A stretch of DNA of 12,383 bases from XYC2-FULL-41-22 sp041666465. Lineage in GTDB: Bacteria; Patescibacteriota; Gracilibacteria; UBA1369; UBA12470. The stretch lies in the NCBI GenBank assembly GCA_041666465.1, contig JBAYGX010000038.1, forward strand, positions 1 through 12,383. Reading direction: 5' to 3'. The notes below the pieces were generated by a model. It was not told the DNA's origin and ran no database searches. It was given only the letters and a program-made list of their open reading frames with translations. The first letter of the stretch is position 1. Every line of letters starts with the position of its first letter. The translations under genes were made by a program, and so were the position numbers. Shown here in pieces: positions 1 to 6,667 of the stretch.

Positions 1-213
1 GGTGCGATTTATTGGGCAAGACCTAAGGCTTTATATTTCGGAAATTCGCGTGGCGATGCGGCCAAAATAGGGTTCGACGATCAGTTTATTTATGATGAAA
101 TTAAGCGCTTGCCCGGGAAGAGGAAGATTAAGACTGTTGCGGGAGTAATGGCAAAAGAGGCGACTGAGTTATTTAAAGAATGGAAGATGTTGCCTGGGAT
201 AAAGATGTACTAG
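1..213 (+). CDS. guaD: Guanine deaminase-like nucleobase deaminase, C-terminal fragment
   Basis: Partial gene entering from the left edge, read in frame 1 to a TAG at 211-213 (70 codons). The reading starts GAIYWARPKALYFGN and continues with DAAKIGFDDQFIYDEI, which is the segment just after the second zinc-binding cysteine of the PCxxC motif in GuaD-type members of the cytidine deaminase superfamily. These enzymes hydrolyse guanine to xanthine and ammonia in the cytosol (purine salvage or catabolism). The catalytic HAE and PCxxC motifs lie outside the window, so activity cannot be judged. The FDD-x-FIY-x-E signature favours guanine deaminase over TadA (tRNA adenosine deaminase) or other family members, but these are the alternatives. 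The gene is codirectional with alaS and separated from it by 140 nt holding a repeat and a possible promoter, so cotranscription is uncertain. Confidence 0.75.
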   Translation, partial: GAIYWARPKALYFGNSRGDAAKIGFDDQFIYDEIKRLPGKRKIKTVAGVMAKEATELFKEWKMLPGIKMY

Positions 214-252
214 GGTAAGGAGCAGACAGCAAGACACAGACAGCAGAAGTTG
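211..252. repeat. 3'-flanking repeat element, copy 1 (behind guaD)
   Basis: Starting at the guaD stop codon there are three short blocks: TAGGGTA (211-217), GCAAGACACAGACAGC (229-244) and CAGAAGTTG (244-252). The same three blocks, in the same order, occur behind alaS at 2167-2213 with different spacing. The tract is purine-rich, with an irregular period of about 8 nt built on AGACA/CAGAC. The function is unknown. It could be a small dispersed intergenic repeat or a remnant of slippage-expanded spacer. Confidence 0.6.
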
Positions 253-276
253 GCATGAGGAATATACTTGCCGTGG

Positions 277-305
277 TTGCCGTTTTAACGATTTTACAGT
301 AAATT
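277..305 (+). promoter_or_regulatory. Possible alaS promoter
   Basis: TTGCCG at 277-282 is followed after 17 nt by TAAATT at 300-305, a moderate match to the sigma-70 -35/-10 consensus, placing a start of transcription near 312. Spacing is ideal, but the -35 matches only partly and the -10 lacks consensus at one or two positions. This is inference from sequence alone. Confidence 0.35.
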
Positions 306-315
306 ATTTTTGGTT

Positions 316-331
316 TTCTCCCCGAGGAGAA
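316..331 (+). promoter_or_regulatory. Hairpin in the alaS leader
   Basis: TTCTCC (316-321), loop CCGA (322-325), GGAGAA (326-331) form a perfect 6-bp stem, with GG 312-313 able to pair with CC 335-336 beyond an internal loop. It would lie at the very 5' end of a transcript from the promoter proposed at 277-305. It contains the only Shine-Dalgarno-like stretch of the leader (GAGGAG, 324-329), which is about 24 nt from the start codon and therefore too distant to serve directly. There is no T-run after it, so it is not a good terminator for guaD. Confidence 0.4.
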
Positions 332-353
332 TCGCCAACTCCATATTTTAATA

Positions 354-2174
354 ATGACCATCATGAAAGCCTCCGAAATACGTCAGAAATACATAAATTT
401 TTTCCTTAATCACTCAAAATATCCTCACAAAGAGGTTGCCGGAGCTTCACTCATACCTGAAAACGATCCGACCGTACTGTTCACGACCGCCGGAATGCAT
501 CCGCTCGTGCCTTATCTTATGGGCGAGACGCATCCGCTCGGTAAACGATTGGTCGACTGCCAGAAATGCGTCAGAACCGACGATATCGACGAGGTCGGAG
601 ATGCCACGCACTGCACACTTTTTGAGATGATGGGAAATTGGAGTCTTGGCGATTATTTTAAAAAAGAGGCGATACAAATGAGTTATGAGTTTTTGACCGA
701 TAAAGAAATCGGACTTGGAATTGATCCTGATTTGCTTAATGTAAGCTGTTTTATAGGAGATAAAGATGCACCGAAAGATGAGGAAGCGGCTCACGAATGG
801 GAGGCTCTTGGTTTCGTTCGTGCTGAATCGGAAGGACCCGGTCCTAAACGAATTTGGTTTTATGGCAAAAAAGAAAACTGGTGGGGACCTGCCGGACAGA
901 CAGGTCCTTGTGGACCTGATAGCGAGATGTTTTATGATACCGGTTCGGAACCTTGCGATGAGTGTTCGCGCATGGGCGTTGCTTGTAAATGCGGAAAATA
1001 TGTTGAAATTTGGAATGATGTTTTCATGCAATACGAGAAGACTGCAGAAGGCAGAATTACAGAATTACAGACGAGAAATGTCGATACCGGTTTGGGACTT
1101 GAGCGTGCGACAATTTTACTGCAAGGTGTTTCTTCGCATTATGAGACGGAATTGTTTAAGCCGGTGATGGATTTGCTCGACAACATGGCATCAGTTGATG
1201 ATGTTGTTGCACGAAGAATTATCGCAGATCATATGCGAGCGGCTGTGTTTATTTTGGGCGATCGAAAAGGGGTCACTCCTTCCAATACAGACCAGGGTTA
1301 TGTTTTGCGAAGGCTTATTAGAAGAGCTGTTCGTTTTATGAAAAAAATCGGAATTACACAGAGTATTATCGCTGAGATTGCCGAAAAATTTATTGAAATT
1401 TATGGAAATTATTATGGTGAGTTAAAAGAGAAACATGACTTCATAATTTCGGCTCTCAAAAAAGAGGAGGAACAGTTCGCGAAGACTCTTTCACATGGAG
1501 AAAAAGAGTTCGAGAAAATTTTGCCACATTTGGCCAAAGGTGAATCGCGCGTGATTAGTGGCAGGATGGCTTTTAAATTATATGACACTTACGGGTTCCC
1601 TCTCGAAATGACCAAGGATCTTGCTCGAGAGCATAATCTTGCAGTCGATGAGAAGGGCTTCTGCGAGGCTTTTGAGAAGCATCAGCAGTTGTCGCGATGC
1701 GGAGCCGAAGCCAAGTTCAAAGGAGGCTTGCAGGACAACAGCGAGGCAACTGCGCGATTACATACGGCAACTCATATGTTGCTTGCGGCTCTTAGGATTG
1801 TCTTGGGCGATCATGTTTATCAAAAAGGCAGCAATATTACGGCAGAAAGATTGCGATTCGACTTCTCACATGGCGAAAAAATGACAGACGAACAGAAAGC
1901 TGAAGTTGAGAAAATCGTTAATGCTCAGATACAAGCTGATATTCCGATTTCTTGTGATGAGGTTGCGATTGATGAGGCAAAAGCGAGCGGCGCGATGGGA
2001 ATTTTTGGTGAAAAATATGGCGAAAGAGTCAAGGTCTATACAATGGGAGATTTCTCGAAGGAAATTTGCGGAGGACCTCATGCGAAAAGAACCGGAGAGT
2101 TGGGCAAATTCAAGATACTCAAAGAAGAGTCTTCAAGTGCCGGGGTAAGGAGGATAAAGGCGGTGATAGGGTAG
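354..2174 (+). CDS. alaS: Alanine--tRNA ligase, compact form without C-terminal domain
   Basis: Class II synthetase charging tRNA-Ala in the cytosol. The N-terminal catalytic core (about 1-250) has FTTAGMHPLVPYLMG, LVDCQKCVRTDDIDEVG, MMGNWSLGDYF and the motif-3 segment DTGLGLERA; the tRNA-recognition region follows. The editing domain has zinc ligands H470-x3-H474 (HTATH) and C572-x3-H576 (CGGPH) and ends GVRRIKAVIG at residue 606. Full-length bacterial AlaRS is about 870-880 residues, so the linker and C-Ala (DHHA1) domain are absent. This compact form is common in CPR genomes, so truncation by mutation is unlikely. Four cysteines (C201, C204, C211, C213) in the catalytic domain form a CxxC...CxC cluster that could bind a metal. 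The start at 354 is the most upstream ATG; ATG 363 (MKASEIRQKY) is equally good by alignment with relatives. No ribosome-binding site is visible. Confidence 0.95.
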   Translation: MTIMKASEIRQKYINFFLNHSKYPHKEVAGASLIPENDPTVLFTTAGMHPLVPYLMGETHPLGKRLVDCQKCVRTDDIDEVGDATHCTLFEMMGNWSLGDYFKKEAIQMSYEFLTDKEIGLGIDPDLLNVSCFIGDKDAPKDEEAAHEWEALGFVRAESEGPGPKRIWFYGKKENWWGPAGQTGPCGPDSEMFYDTGSEPCDECSRMGVACKCGKYVEIWNDVFMQYEKTAEGRITELQTRNVDTGLGLERATILLQGVSSHYETELFKPVMDLLDNMASVDDVVARRIIADHMRAAVFILGDRKGVTPSNTDQGYVLRRLIRRAVRFMKKIGITQSIIAEIAEKFIEIYGNYYGELKEKHDFIISALKKEEEQFAKTLSHGEKEFEKILPHLAKGESRVISGRMAFKLYDTYGFPLEMTKDLAREHNLAVDEKGFCEAFEKHQQLSRCGAEAKFKGGLQDNSEATARLHTATHMLLAALRIVLGDHVYQKGSNITAERLRFDFSHGEKMTDEQKAEVEKIVNAQIQADIPISCDEVAIDEAKASGAMGIFGEKYGERVKVYTMGDFSKEICGGPHAKRTGELGKFKILKEESSSAGVRRIKAVIG

Positions 2175-2213
2175 ATGGCAAGACACAGACAGCTAGGCAG
2201 GTCACAGAAGTTG
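2167..2213. repeat. 3'-flanking repeat element, copy 2 (behind alaS)
   Basis: TAGGGTA (2167-2173) overlaps the alaS stop, followed by GCAAGACACAGACAGC (2178-2193, identical over 16 nt to 229-244) and CAGAAGTTG (2205-2213, identical to 244-252). The spacers between blocks differ from copy 1 by 7 and about 12 nt, as expected if spacer units were gained or lost. It runs directly into the heptamer repeat at 2209-2243. Confidence 0.6.
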
Positions 2214-2243
2214 TCAGTTGTAAGTTACAAGTTCACAGTTACA
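2209..2243. repeat. Tandem 7-bp repeat in the convergent alaS/lipoprotein gap
   Basis: Five consecutive heptamers: AGTTGTC (2209), AGTTGTA (2216), AGTTACA (2223), AGTTCAC (2230), AGTTACA (2237). All begin AGTT, and the last three bases vary. The lipoprotein stop codon (2225-2227) and its last six residues fall inside the array, so the repeat crosses from spacer into coding sequence. TTGTAA/TTACAA (2217-2229) is self-complementary but with almost no loop, so it is not a convincing terminator. Confidence 0.65.
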
Positions 2244-3370
2244 TCATAAATGCTCACTTCGCACTGCCAATCCTGATCTGTATCAGCAGGAGATACATCA
2301 TATGAAACATAGAGCTTCCCGTCATACAAAACAACGGAAGGACGACCTTCTTTCGTGCCGTCTTCTTGTACTTCTTTTGTAACCTCTACGGTTTCCACAA
2401 GGTTCCAGTTCTTGTCATAAATTCCAAGACTGATTCCTCTCGGATTATAAGAATCTTCCCCGAATTTATTAAGCTCGTTATAAGCGACATAAAAATATTC
2501 AGTTTCTTCATCATACAAAGCTCCTTGCGCCCATTGTCCGTAAACGCCAAGATTTTTTACCCCCAAATAATTCCAATCCTCGTCATATTGCATAACAATT
2601 AAGTCCCCGAAAAATGCAGTTGATGTTATGTAATTATAAACGCCATTTTGAAAAACGACGTATCCTCCATTGCTATGCGGGGTATCGTCTAGAATAAAAT
2701 AATCAATCAAATTTAAATCCGTATCATAAACATGATTATGCGTTGCACCGGAATCATCAGTTGCAGATCCGGAACTCCTATCTCCTCCTAAAGCCAAATT
2801 TGTATCATAAAGCGAACTGGCAATTAAATAACCGTTTGCATAAGCCAACATCTGGTCGCTTGTAATTTCGCCTTCTGCTAAATCTATATCGACATTATCA
2901 ACCTCTTCCAGAGTAGACGCGTCATATTTATTGATCACCCATTCTATTTCACCGCCATGTCCGCCCAGTGAATAGAAATATTCATCGTCAACCATAACAA
3001 AAGCAGCATCCCCGCCAGAATCATTTAGGATACCGGTCTCTCCGGTATATTCGAAATCATCGACTGAATAAAACTTGTATGAATATCCGTTGCCACCCTC
3101 GGCGCCACCAGGCATATCATCGGAATTATAATCAATATACTGTTCTTGGACATTTCTATTTGCACCTCCAAAAGTAACCAAAAATTCATCCTTACCTGAT
3201 ACATAATTCACGCGACAAAAAGCACCGTATTGATACTGATCATCGGGCGTAATTGAAACAACTTTTTCGAGAGAGACAAGGCTATCTCCACCTTCATTTA
3301 ATGTATCGCCACAACCTGAAACCATCATGATTAAAAAGAAGATCGCAATGAACTTTTGCGTTTTTTGCAT
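2225..3370 (-). CDS. Predicted lipoprotein with propeller-like repeats
   Basis: A 381-residue secreted protein. From the ATG at 3370 the N-terminus is a lipoprotein signal peptide: MQKTQK, a hydrophobic core, then V17-S18-G19-C20 as lipobox, so C20 should be lipidated and cleaved by LspA. The mature part is acidic, rich in Asp, Gly, Tyr and Asn. It carries a recurring strand motif of Tyr-Asp followed by a loop and a hydrophobic strand (YDASTLEEV, YDTDLNLIDYF, YDEDWNYLGV, YDKNWNLVETV, YDVTVNL), spaced roughly 50-60 residues apart, which suggests a beta-propeller. No enzyme family is recognised. I chose the start at 3370, 5 nt after the miaB stop, because a longer reading from 3406 would put 12 unrelated residues before the signal peptide and overlap miaB. 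It is probably the last gene of the miaB transcript. No Shine-Dalgarno is visible in the A-rich leader. Confidence 0.7.
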   Translation of the reverse strand: MQKTQKFIAIFFLIMMVSGCGDTLNEGGDSLVSLEKVVSITPDDQYQYGAFCRVNYVSGKDEFLVTFGGANRNVQEQYIDYNSDDMPGGAEGGNGYSYKFYSVDDFEYTGETGILNDSGGDAAFVMVDDEYFYSLGGHGGEIEWVINKYDASTLEEVDNVDIDLAEGEITSDQMLAYANGYLIASSLYDTNLALGGDRSSGSATDDSGATHNHVYDTDLNLIDYFILDDTPHSNGGYVVFQNGVYNYITSTAFFGDLIVMQYDEDWNYLGVKNLGVYGQWAQGALYDEETEYFYVAYNELNKFGEDSYNPRGISLGIYDKNWNLVETVEVTKEVQEDGTKEGRPSVVLYDGKLYVSYDVSPADTDQDWQCEVSIYDVTVNL

Positions 3371-3375
3371 GTGTT

Positions 3376-4767
3376 TTATTTTGTTAAAAATCCATAAAGT
3401 TCCCATTCGCGCACGCGCGTAATTTTAACATTAACAACTTTTCCAGTCCATTTTTTAGACTTAAGGAACTTTTCCACATGAACTTCCTTAAATTCTTTAC
3501 TCCGTCCAACAAGCTCATCTTTAGTTTGCTTCTCAATCAGCACTTCCACTTCACGTCCGACAAACCTTTCATTGTTTTTAAGCGCATATTTTTTCAGAAT
3601 CGCATTTAACTTGTGCCATCTTCTTGCCTTAATCGCCCCCGTCACATTATCCTTCATCTTTTTCGCGGCATATGTGCCTTTGCGCGGCGAATATCTGGAT
3701 AAATAAGCCATATCAAAACCAATCTCTTCATACATAGCGCAGGTATCCTCGAACTCCTTCTCGGTTTCACCGCAAAAGCCGACAATTATATCTGTTGAAA
3801 TCGCACAATTAGGTATTGCGGCACGAATCCTTTTAATAATAGAAATATATTTTTCGCGTGTGTAAGGCCTGTTCATTCTTCTCAAGCAAGAATTGGAACC
3901 GGACTGAACCGGCAAGTGGATGTACGGGCAGGTTGTTTTGAGAGTTGCAATTGCTTTAATTAGATCATCAGAGAAATCTTTTGGGTGAGGAGATGTGAAA
4001 CGAAGACGGGTAAGACCAGCCACATGCAATTTATCAAGTTCGCGCAATAATTTCGTAAAAGGAATTTCATCATCGGAAGAAGAGGGCGTCCGTTTTGCTT
4101 TCGCCCTGCCATAAGAATCCACAGTCTGTCCAAGAAGCGTGATTTCTTTCACTCCTCCATCCACCAGTTTGCGACACTCGGCAACAACTTCTTCAAACGG
4201 TCTGCTTTTTTCGCGACCGCGAGAATAGGGGACGATACAATAGGTACAAAATTTATCGCAACCTGTCATGATTGGTACAAACGCTTGAAAATCGCTAGTT
4301 AATTTGGGATTAATTTCGAAATAATTTTCGATACTTCCTTTCGAATCGAATTTTTTCAATTTCCATTTCGGTCTTAAAACGCGAAGACGATTATATAAGC
4401 TTCCCATATCATCTGTTTTACACGCGATATCAACCAGGGCGGAGGGAGTTTTCGACCTTCGCCCCTCTAAATTAAGTTGTTTTTCGGAGAAAAACTCCTT
4501 TGTAAACTTCCTGCCTTTTTGAACCATGCATCCCATCAACACGGTAACAATTTCCGGATTTTTCTTTCTAAGTATTCTGGTGTTCGCAATTTGTCCATAA
4601 ACCTTATCTTCCGCTTTTTGCTTCACCGAACAGGAATTGAAAACAATCAAATCAGCTTTCTCCATCGACTTTGCGCAAATAAATCCCCAAGCCTCCAAAA
4701 GAGTTCGTAGCCTTTCGCTATCCGAATAATTCATCTGACATCCAAATGTCGCAATGTGATATTTCAT
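3376..4767 (-). CDS. miaB: tRNA-2-methylthio-N6-dimethylallyladenosine synthase
   Basis: Radical-SAM methylthiotransferase of 463 residues (E. coli MiaB has 474), converting i6A37 to ms2i6A37 in tRNAs reading UNN codons. The N-terminal UPF0004 domain has the auxiliary cluster cysteines C10 (TFGCQMNYSDSE), C46 (NSCSV) and C80 (MGCMVQ). The radical SAM cluster is C170-x3-C174-x2-C177 (GCDKFCTYCIVPYSRGRE). Further family motifs are LLGQTVDSYG, LRFTSPHPKDF, HLPVQSGSN and STDIIVGFCGETE, and a TRAM-like RNA-binding domain lies at about 400-463. The loop after DSYG carries a few extra residues (AKAKRTPSSSDDE). The close match to MiaB motifs makes MtaB or RimO unlikely. The partner MiaA is not in the window. 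The ATG is directly preceded by the 7-bp repeat array at 4768-4795, so the leader holds no ribosome-binding site. Confidence 0.93.
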   Translation of the reverse strand: MKYHIATFGCQMNYSDSERLRTLLEAWGFICAKSMEKADLIVFNSCSVKQKAEDKVYGQIANTRILRKKNPEIVTVLMGCMVQKGRKFTKEFFSEKQLNLEGRRSKTPSALVDIACKTDDMGSLYNRLRVLRPKWKLKKFDSKGSIENYFEINPKLTSDFQAFVPIMTGCDKFCTYCIVPYSRGREKSRPFEEVVAECRKLVDGGVKEITLLGQTVDSYGRAKAKRTPSSSDDEIPFTKLLRELDKLHVAGLTRLRFTSPHPKDFSDDLIKAIATLKTTCPYIHLPVQSGSNSCLRRMNRPYTREKYISIIKRIRAAIPNCAISTDIIVGFCGETEKEFEDTCAMYEEIGFDMAYLSRYSPRKGTYAAKKMKDNVTGAIKARRWHKLNAILKKYALKNNERFVGREVEVLIEKQTKDELVGRSKEFKEVHVEKFLKSKKWTGKVVNVKITRVREWELYGFLTK

Positions 4768-4795
4768 GAATACCGAATACAGAATACGGAATACC
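4768..4795. repeat. Tandem 7-bp repeat forming the miaB leader
   Basis: Four exact-period heptamers on the plus strand: GAATACC (4768), GAATACA (4775), GAATACG (4782), GAATACC (4789), followed by GACCTTC. Only the last base of each unit varies. The array touches the miaB start codon (4765-4767), so in the mRNA the 28 nt before AUG read as units of xGTATTC. This is the place where a ribosome-binding site would be expected. Confidence 0.8.
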
Positions 4796-4818
4796 GACCT
4801 TCTCTTTCTTCATCCCCT

Positions 4819-4842
4819 CTTTACTAGTTCACTATCTTACTA
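4819..4842 (-). repeat. Tandem 8-bp double-stop repeat downstream of the LemA-like gene
   Basis: On the minus strand, three octamers follow the LemA-like gene: TAGTAAGA (4842-4835), TAGTGAAC (4834-4827), TAGTAAAG (4826-4819). Each starts with two consecutive stop codons. Because 8 is not a multiple of 3, the double stops fall in all three frames in turn. It lies 10 nt past the LemA stop (4853-4855). Whether this is selected or a by-product of TAG-rich slippage is open. Confidence 0.7.
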
Positions 4843-4852
4843 GGTCCTCTCT

Positions 4853-5338
4853 CTACCTCATCAATTTCGCCGCAACAATATAAGGAAATTTCTTCCGTTT
4901 GTCATTATATTCACCTGAATAAACGAGCCACTTATCGTAAGCCTTCTTAATTTCAACAGCCGTATCGCGCTTAAGGTCCTTTGAGGCCTCAAGAAAAACA
5001 GTATCCTTATGTATATTTTCATATTCGTTGGCAGTGGCAATGAGTGCCTCGATTGCATTGCCGAGTTTAAGTTCAAGTTCGAGTCTATGCGATTTATCAA
5101 TTTGATTGTTCAACAACTCGGTACGCATATTTTTTAAATTATCCCATCTCGGATCTTTTATTCGTGCGCTTTCAAGTAAGCAGGGGATCGTATCTCTTCT
5201 TATAATCAACTGTTTATCAAGTTCGTTCCATGCCGCTTCCGCTTTATTCTTATGCTGATGCAAAACATTCAGCATTGTCAGTATAAAAAGCACTCCAAGT
5301 GTAAAAACCATAACTGTTAAAACAAGTAAATCCGTCAT
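4853..5338 (-). CDS. LemA-like membrane protein
   Basis: A 161-residue protein with one N-terminal transmembrane helix (about 3-25, DLLVLTVMVFTLGVLFILTM), then an almost wholly helical, charged region. The segment AEAAWNELDKQLIIRRDTIPCLLESAR matches the LemA family pattern (x-AWxxIDxQLxRRxxLIPxLVE). The C-terminus YNDKRKKFPYIVAAKLM matches the family's terminal YNxxxxxFPxxLIA. It is slightly shorter than typical LemA (about 185). LemA proteins are membrane-anchored helical bundles of unknown molecular role. The ATG overlaps the TGA of the upstream PH-domain gene (ATGA, 5335-5338), which suggests translational coupling and supports this start. It is the last gene of the dense operon; a repeat-filled spacer follows. 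Confidence 0.75.
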   Translation of the reverse strand: MTDLLVLTVMVFTLGVLFILTMLNVLHQHKNKAEAAWNELDKQLIIRRDTIPCLLESARIKDPRWDNLKNMRTELLNNQIDKSHRLELELKLGNAIEALIATANEYENIHKDTVFLEASKDLKRDTAVEIKKAYDKWLVYSGEYNDKRKKFPYIVAAKLMR

Positions 5339-5871
5339 TGTTGTTGGGTTAAAACTTTATCCCTTAAGTCGAGTATTTCTCTCGCATGTCTGAAAGGATG
5401 CGGAACAGATTTTATACAAAAAGCGACTTTTTCAGAGGCGGTCTGTATTTGCAAGTCTCCATAATGAAGCAGGTTCCCGAAAATTCCTTTCTCAACACCT
5501 TTAACATCTTGAATTTGATGCAAATTCGTTTCGGAAACAGTTCGTTCCATGAACTTCACCTGTTCCAAATTTATAAGTCTAAAATTGGTCACAACCAATA
5601 TGTCCAACTCTTCATTAAGCCATTTTATATAAAGCATCAATTCGGCATACAAAAGATAAATTAAAACGCCGAGTGTCACGAACGCCATCCCTTCGTTAAA
5701 AAAATCCGGCCAATAGGCGATTATAAGGCTCATGAAAATCATCGCCGGCAACACATACATAATGAATGTTATAAGTAGCACTCTTAAATCCATTATCCAG
5801 TGTTTTCTTATGATAACTTTTATTGTTTCTCCCTCTTTACCCGTTAATAAGCTGTCTGTCTGCATAGTCAT
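5335..5871 (-). CDS. Membrane-anchored bacterial PH-domain protein (second paralog)
   Basis: A 178-residue protein with a short N-terminal segment, two transmembrane helices (about 30-54 and 61-83) and a bacterial PH domain (bPH2 type, about 86-165). Characteristic stretches are LDILVVTNFRLINLEQ, then NLHQIQDVKGVEKGIFGNLL and HYGDLQIQT. It is clearly a paralog of the next gene upstream, sharing LDI-x2-VTN-x-R, LH-x-IQD, NLL-x-YG-x-L and the same topology. The domain probably faces the cytoplasm; ligand and partner are unknown. The start codon lies inside the upstream gene (about 35-nt overlap from ATG 5871, or 29 nt from ATG 5865), and the stop overlaps the LemA start by 4 nt. No ribosome-binding site is visible, so coupled translation is likely. 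Confidence 0.75.
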   Translation of the reverse strand: MTMQTDSLLTGKEGETIKVIIRKHWIMDLRVLLITFIMYVLPAMIFMSLIIAYWPDFFNEGMAFVTLGVLIYLLYAELMLYIKWLNEELDILVVTNFRLINLEQVKFMERTVSETNLHQIQDVKGVEKGIFGNLLHYGDLQIQTASEKVAFCIKSVPHPFRHAREILDLRDKVLTQQQ

Positions 5872-6439
5872 AATCTAAATTTTGATTTTCAAGCGTTTTT
5901 AATTTCTGTTGTTGTCGTTCGTAGATGTAGTCGCGTTTGGAATTATTCACTTTCCTGAAAAATCTTTCCGGGTCTGGCATGTTTTCCAATATCATCGGGT
6001 CTATCATCGTCGGCGTAACGATTACAAGTTTACCATAATCGAGTAAATTTGGAATTATTCCGTGTTGGATTTTTTTAATATCCTGAATTTCGTGAAGATC
6101 CACGATGTTTTGATCATCTTTCAGGTACAAACTTTTTTCAACCTTGAGAACTCTGTAATTTGTAACAATAACGATATCCAAAAAATAATTAAGAAATCTT
6201 GTGGCGAAATTATGCATCCAAACCATCGCAAGCAGACTTAAACCAACAAATAACCATTTCGACCAACCCGGTTTCTCGCTTACGCTAAACCCGAGCAATA
6301 CAAACGCTGAAATTGCCGATATAGCGACAACCATTTCAGCGATAAGAGGTATAAGCACGACCCAGTGTTTGCAAGTGTAGTACACGAGCTCTTCGTTCCT
6401 TTGCTGACCTTTGAAATGTTTATTCGTATTATCTTCCAT
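5837..6439 (-). CDS. Membrane-anchored bacterial PH-domain protein (first paralog)
   Basis: A 200-residue protein from the ATG at 6439. It has a hydrophilic N-terminus, two transmembrane helices (about 27-51 and 63-84), a bacterial PH domain (about 88-165) with LDIVIVTNYRVLKVEK, DLHEIQDIKKIQHG and NLLDYGKLVIVT, and a charged, Gln/Lys-rich tail (166-200) absent from the second paralog. The open frame extends upstream to 6550, but that would add 37 residues lacking family similarity and overlap the small membrane protein gene. The 6439 start sits 2 nt after that gene's TAA and is preferred. Family knowledge: bacterial PH-domain membrane proteins are widespread but mostly uncharacterised. A role at the envelope is inferred from the operon with ftsW and murG. 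Confidence 0.75.
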   Translation of the reverse strand: MEDNTNKHFKGQQRNEELVYYTCKHWVVLIPLIAEMVVAISAISAFVLLGFSVSEKPGWSKWLFVGLSLLAMVWMHNFATRFLNYFLDIVIVTNYRVLKVEKSLYLKDDQNIVDLHEIQDIKKIQHGIIPNLLDYGKLVIVTPTMIDPMILENMPDPERFFRKVNNSKRDYIYERQQQKLKTLENQNLDYDYADRQLING

Positions 6440-6441
6440 CC

Positions 6442-6666
6442 TTATGCTTGGATAAAAAATATATAAAAAAGGCTCGTTGTTAACGCACCGAGCCCGACTG
6501 TCGCAAACGCATAAATTGCCAAAAGATATCTGATCCTTACAAATCCCCATAGTCGCTTGTAATGGGAATGGGGGAGGGTGTACTTACGCAAATACTTAAT
6601 CATCAGCCATGCAGTCATGGCGGCAAACACTAGAGAGATGATATTTATCGCAATGATCCAAGGCAT
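6442..6666 (-). CDS. Small two-helix membrane protein
   Basis: A 74-residue protein with two predicted transmembrane helices (about 3-24 and 44-70), joined by a basic loop rich in Lys, Arg, His and Tyr (KYLRKYTLPHSHYKRLWG). By the positive-inside rule the loop is cytoplasmic and both ends face outward. No known family is recognised. The gene fits exactly between its neighbours (1 nt after the glycosyltransferase stop, 2 nt before the first PH-domain gene), which is the main argument that it is real. It may be a partner or anchor of the PH-domain/LemA proteins; this is inference. Confidence 0.65.
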   Translation of the reverse strand: MPWIIAINIISLVFAAMTAWLMIKYLRKYTLPHSHYKRLWGFVRIRYLLAIYAFATVGLGALTTSLFYIFFIQA

Positions 6667-6667
6667 T

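Noticed and set aside
255..302. 15-residue hydrophobic peptide frame before alaS, a possible attenuation leader
   Set aside because: It overlaps the proposed promoter, has only two Ala codons, and no terminator/antiterminator pair is visible.
3371..3406. Upstream extension of the lipoprotein to an ATG at 3406
   Set aside because: It would add 12 residues before the signal peptide and overlap miaB; ATG 3370 gives a normal lipoprotein signal.
4768..4850. CRISPR-like repetition
   Set aside because: Units are 7-8 bp with no spacers; these are simple tandem repeats, not a CRISPR array.
6440..6550. Upstream extension of the first PH-domain protein to 6550
   Set aside because: The 37 extra residues are encoded across the small membrane protein gene in another frame and show no family similarity.
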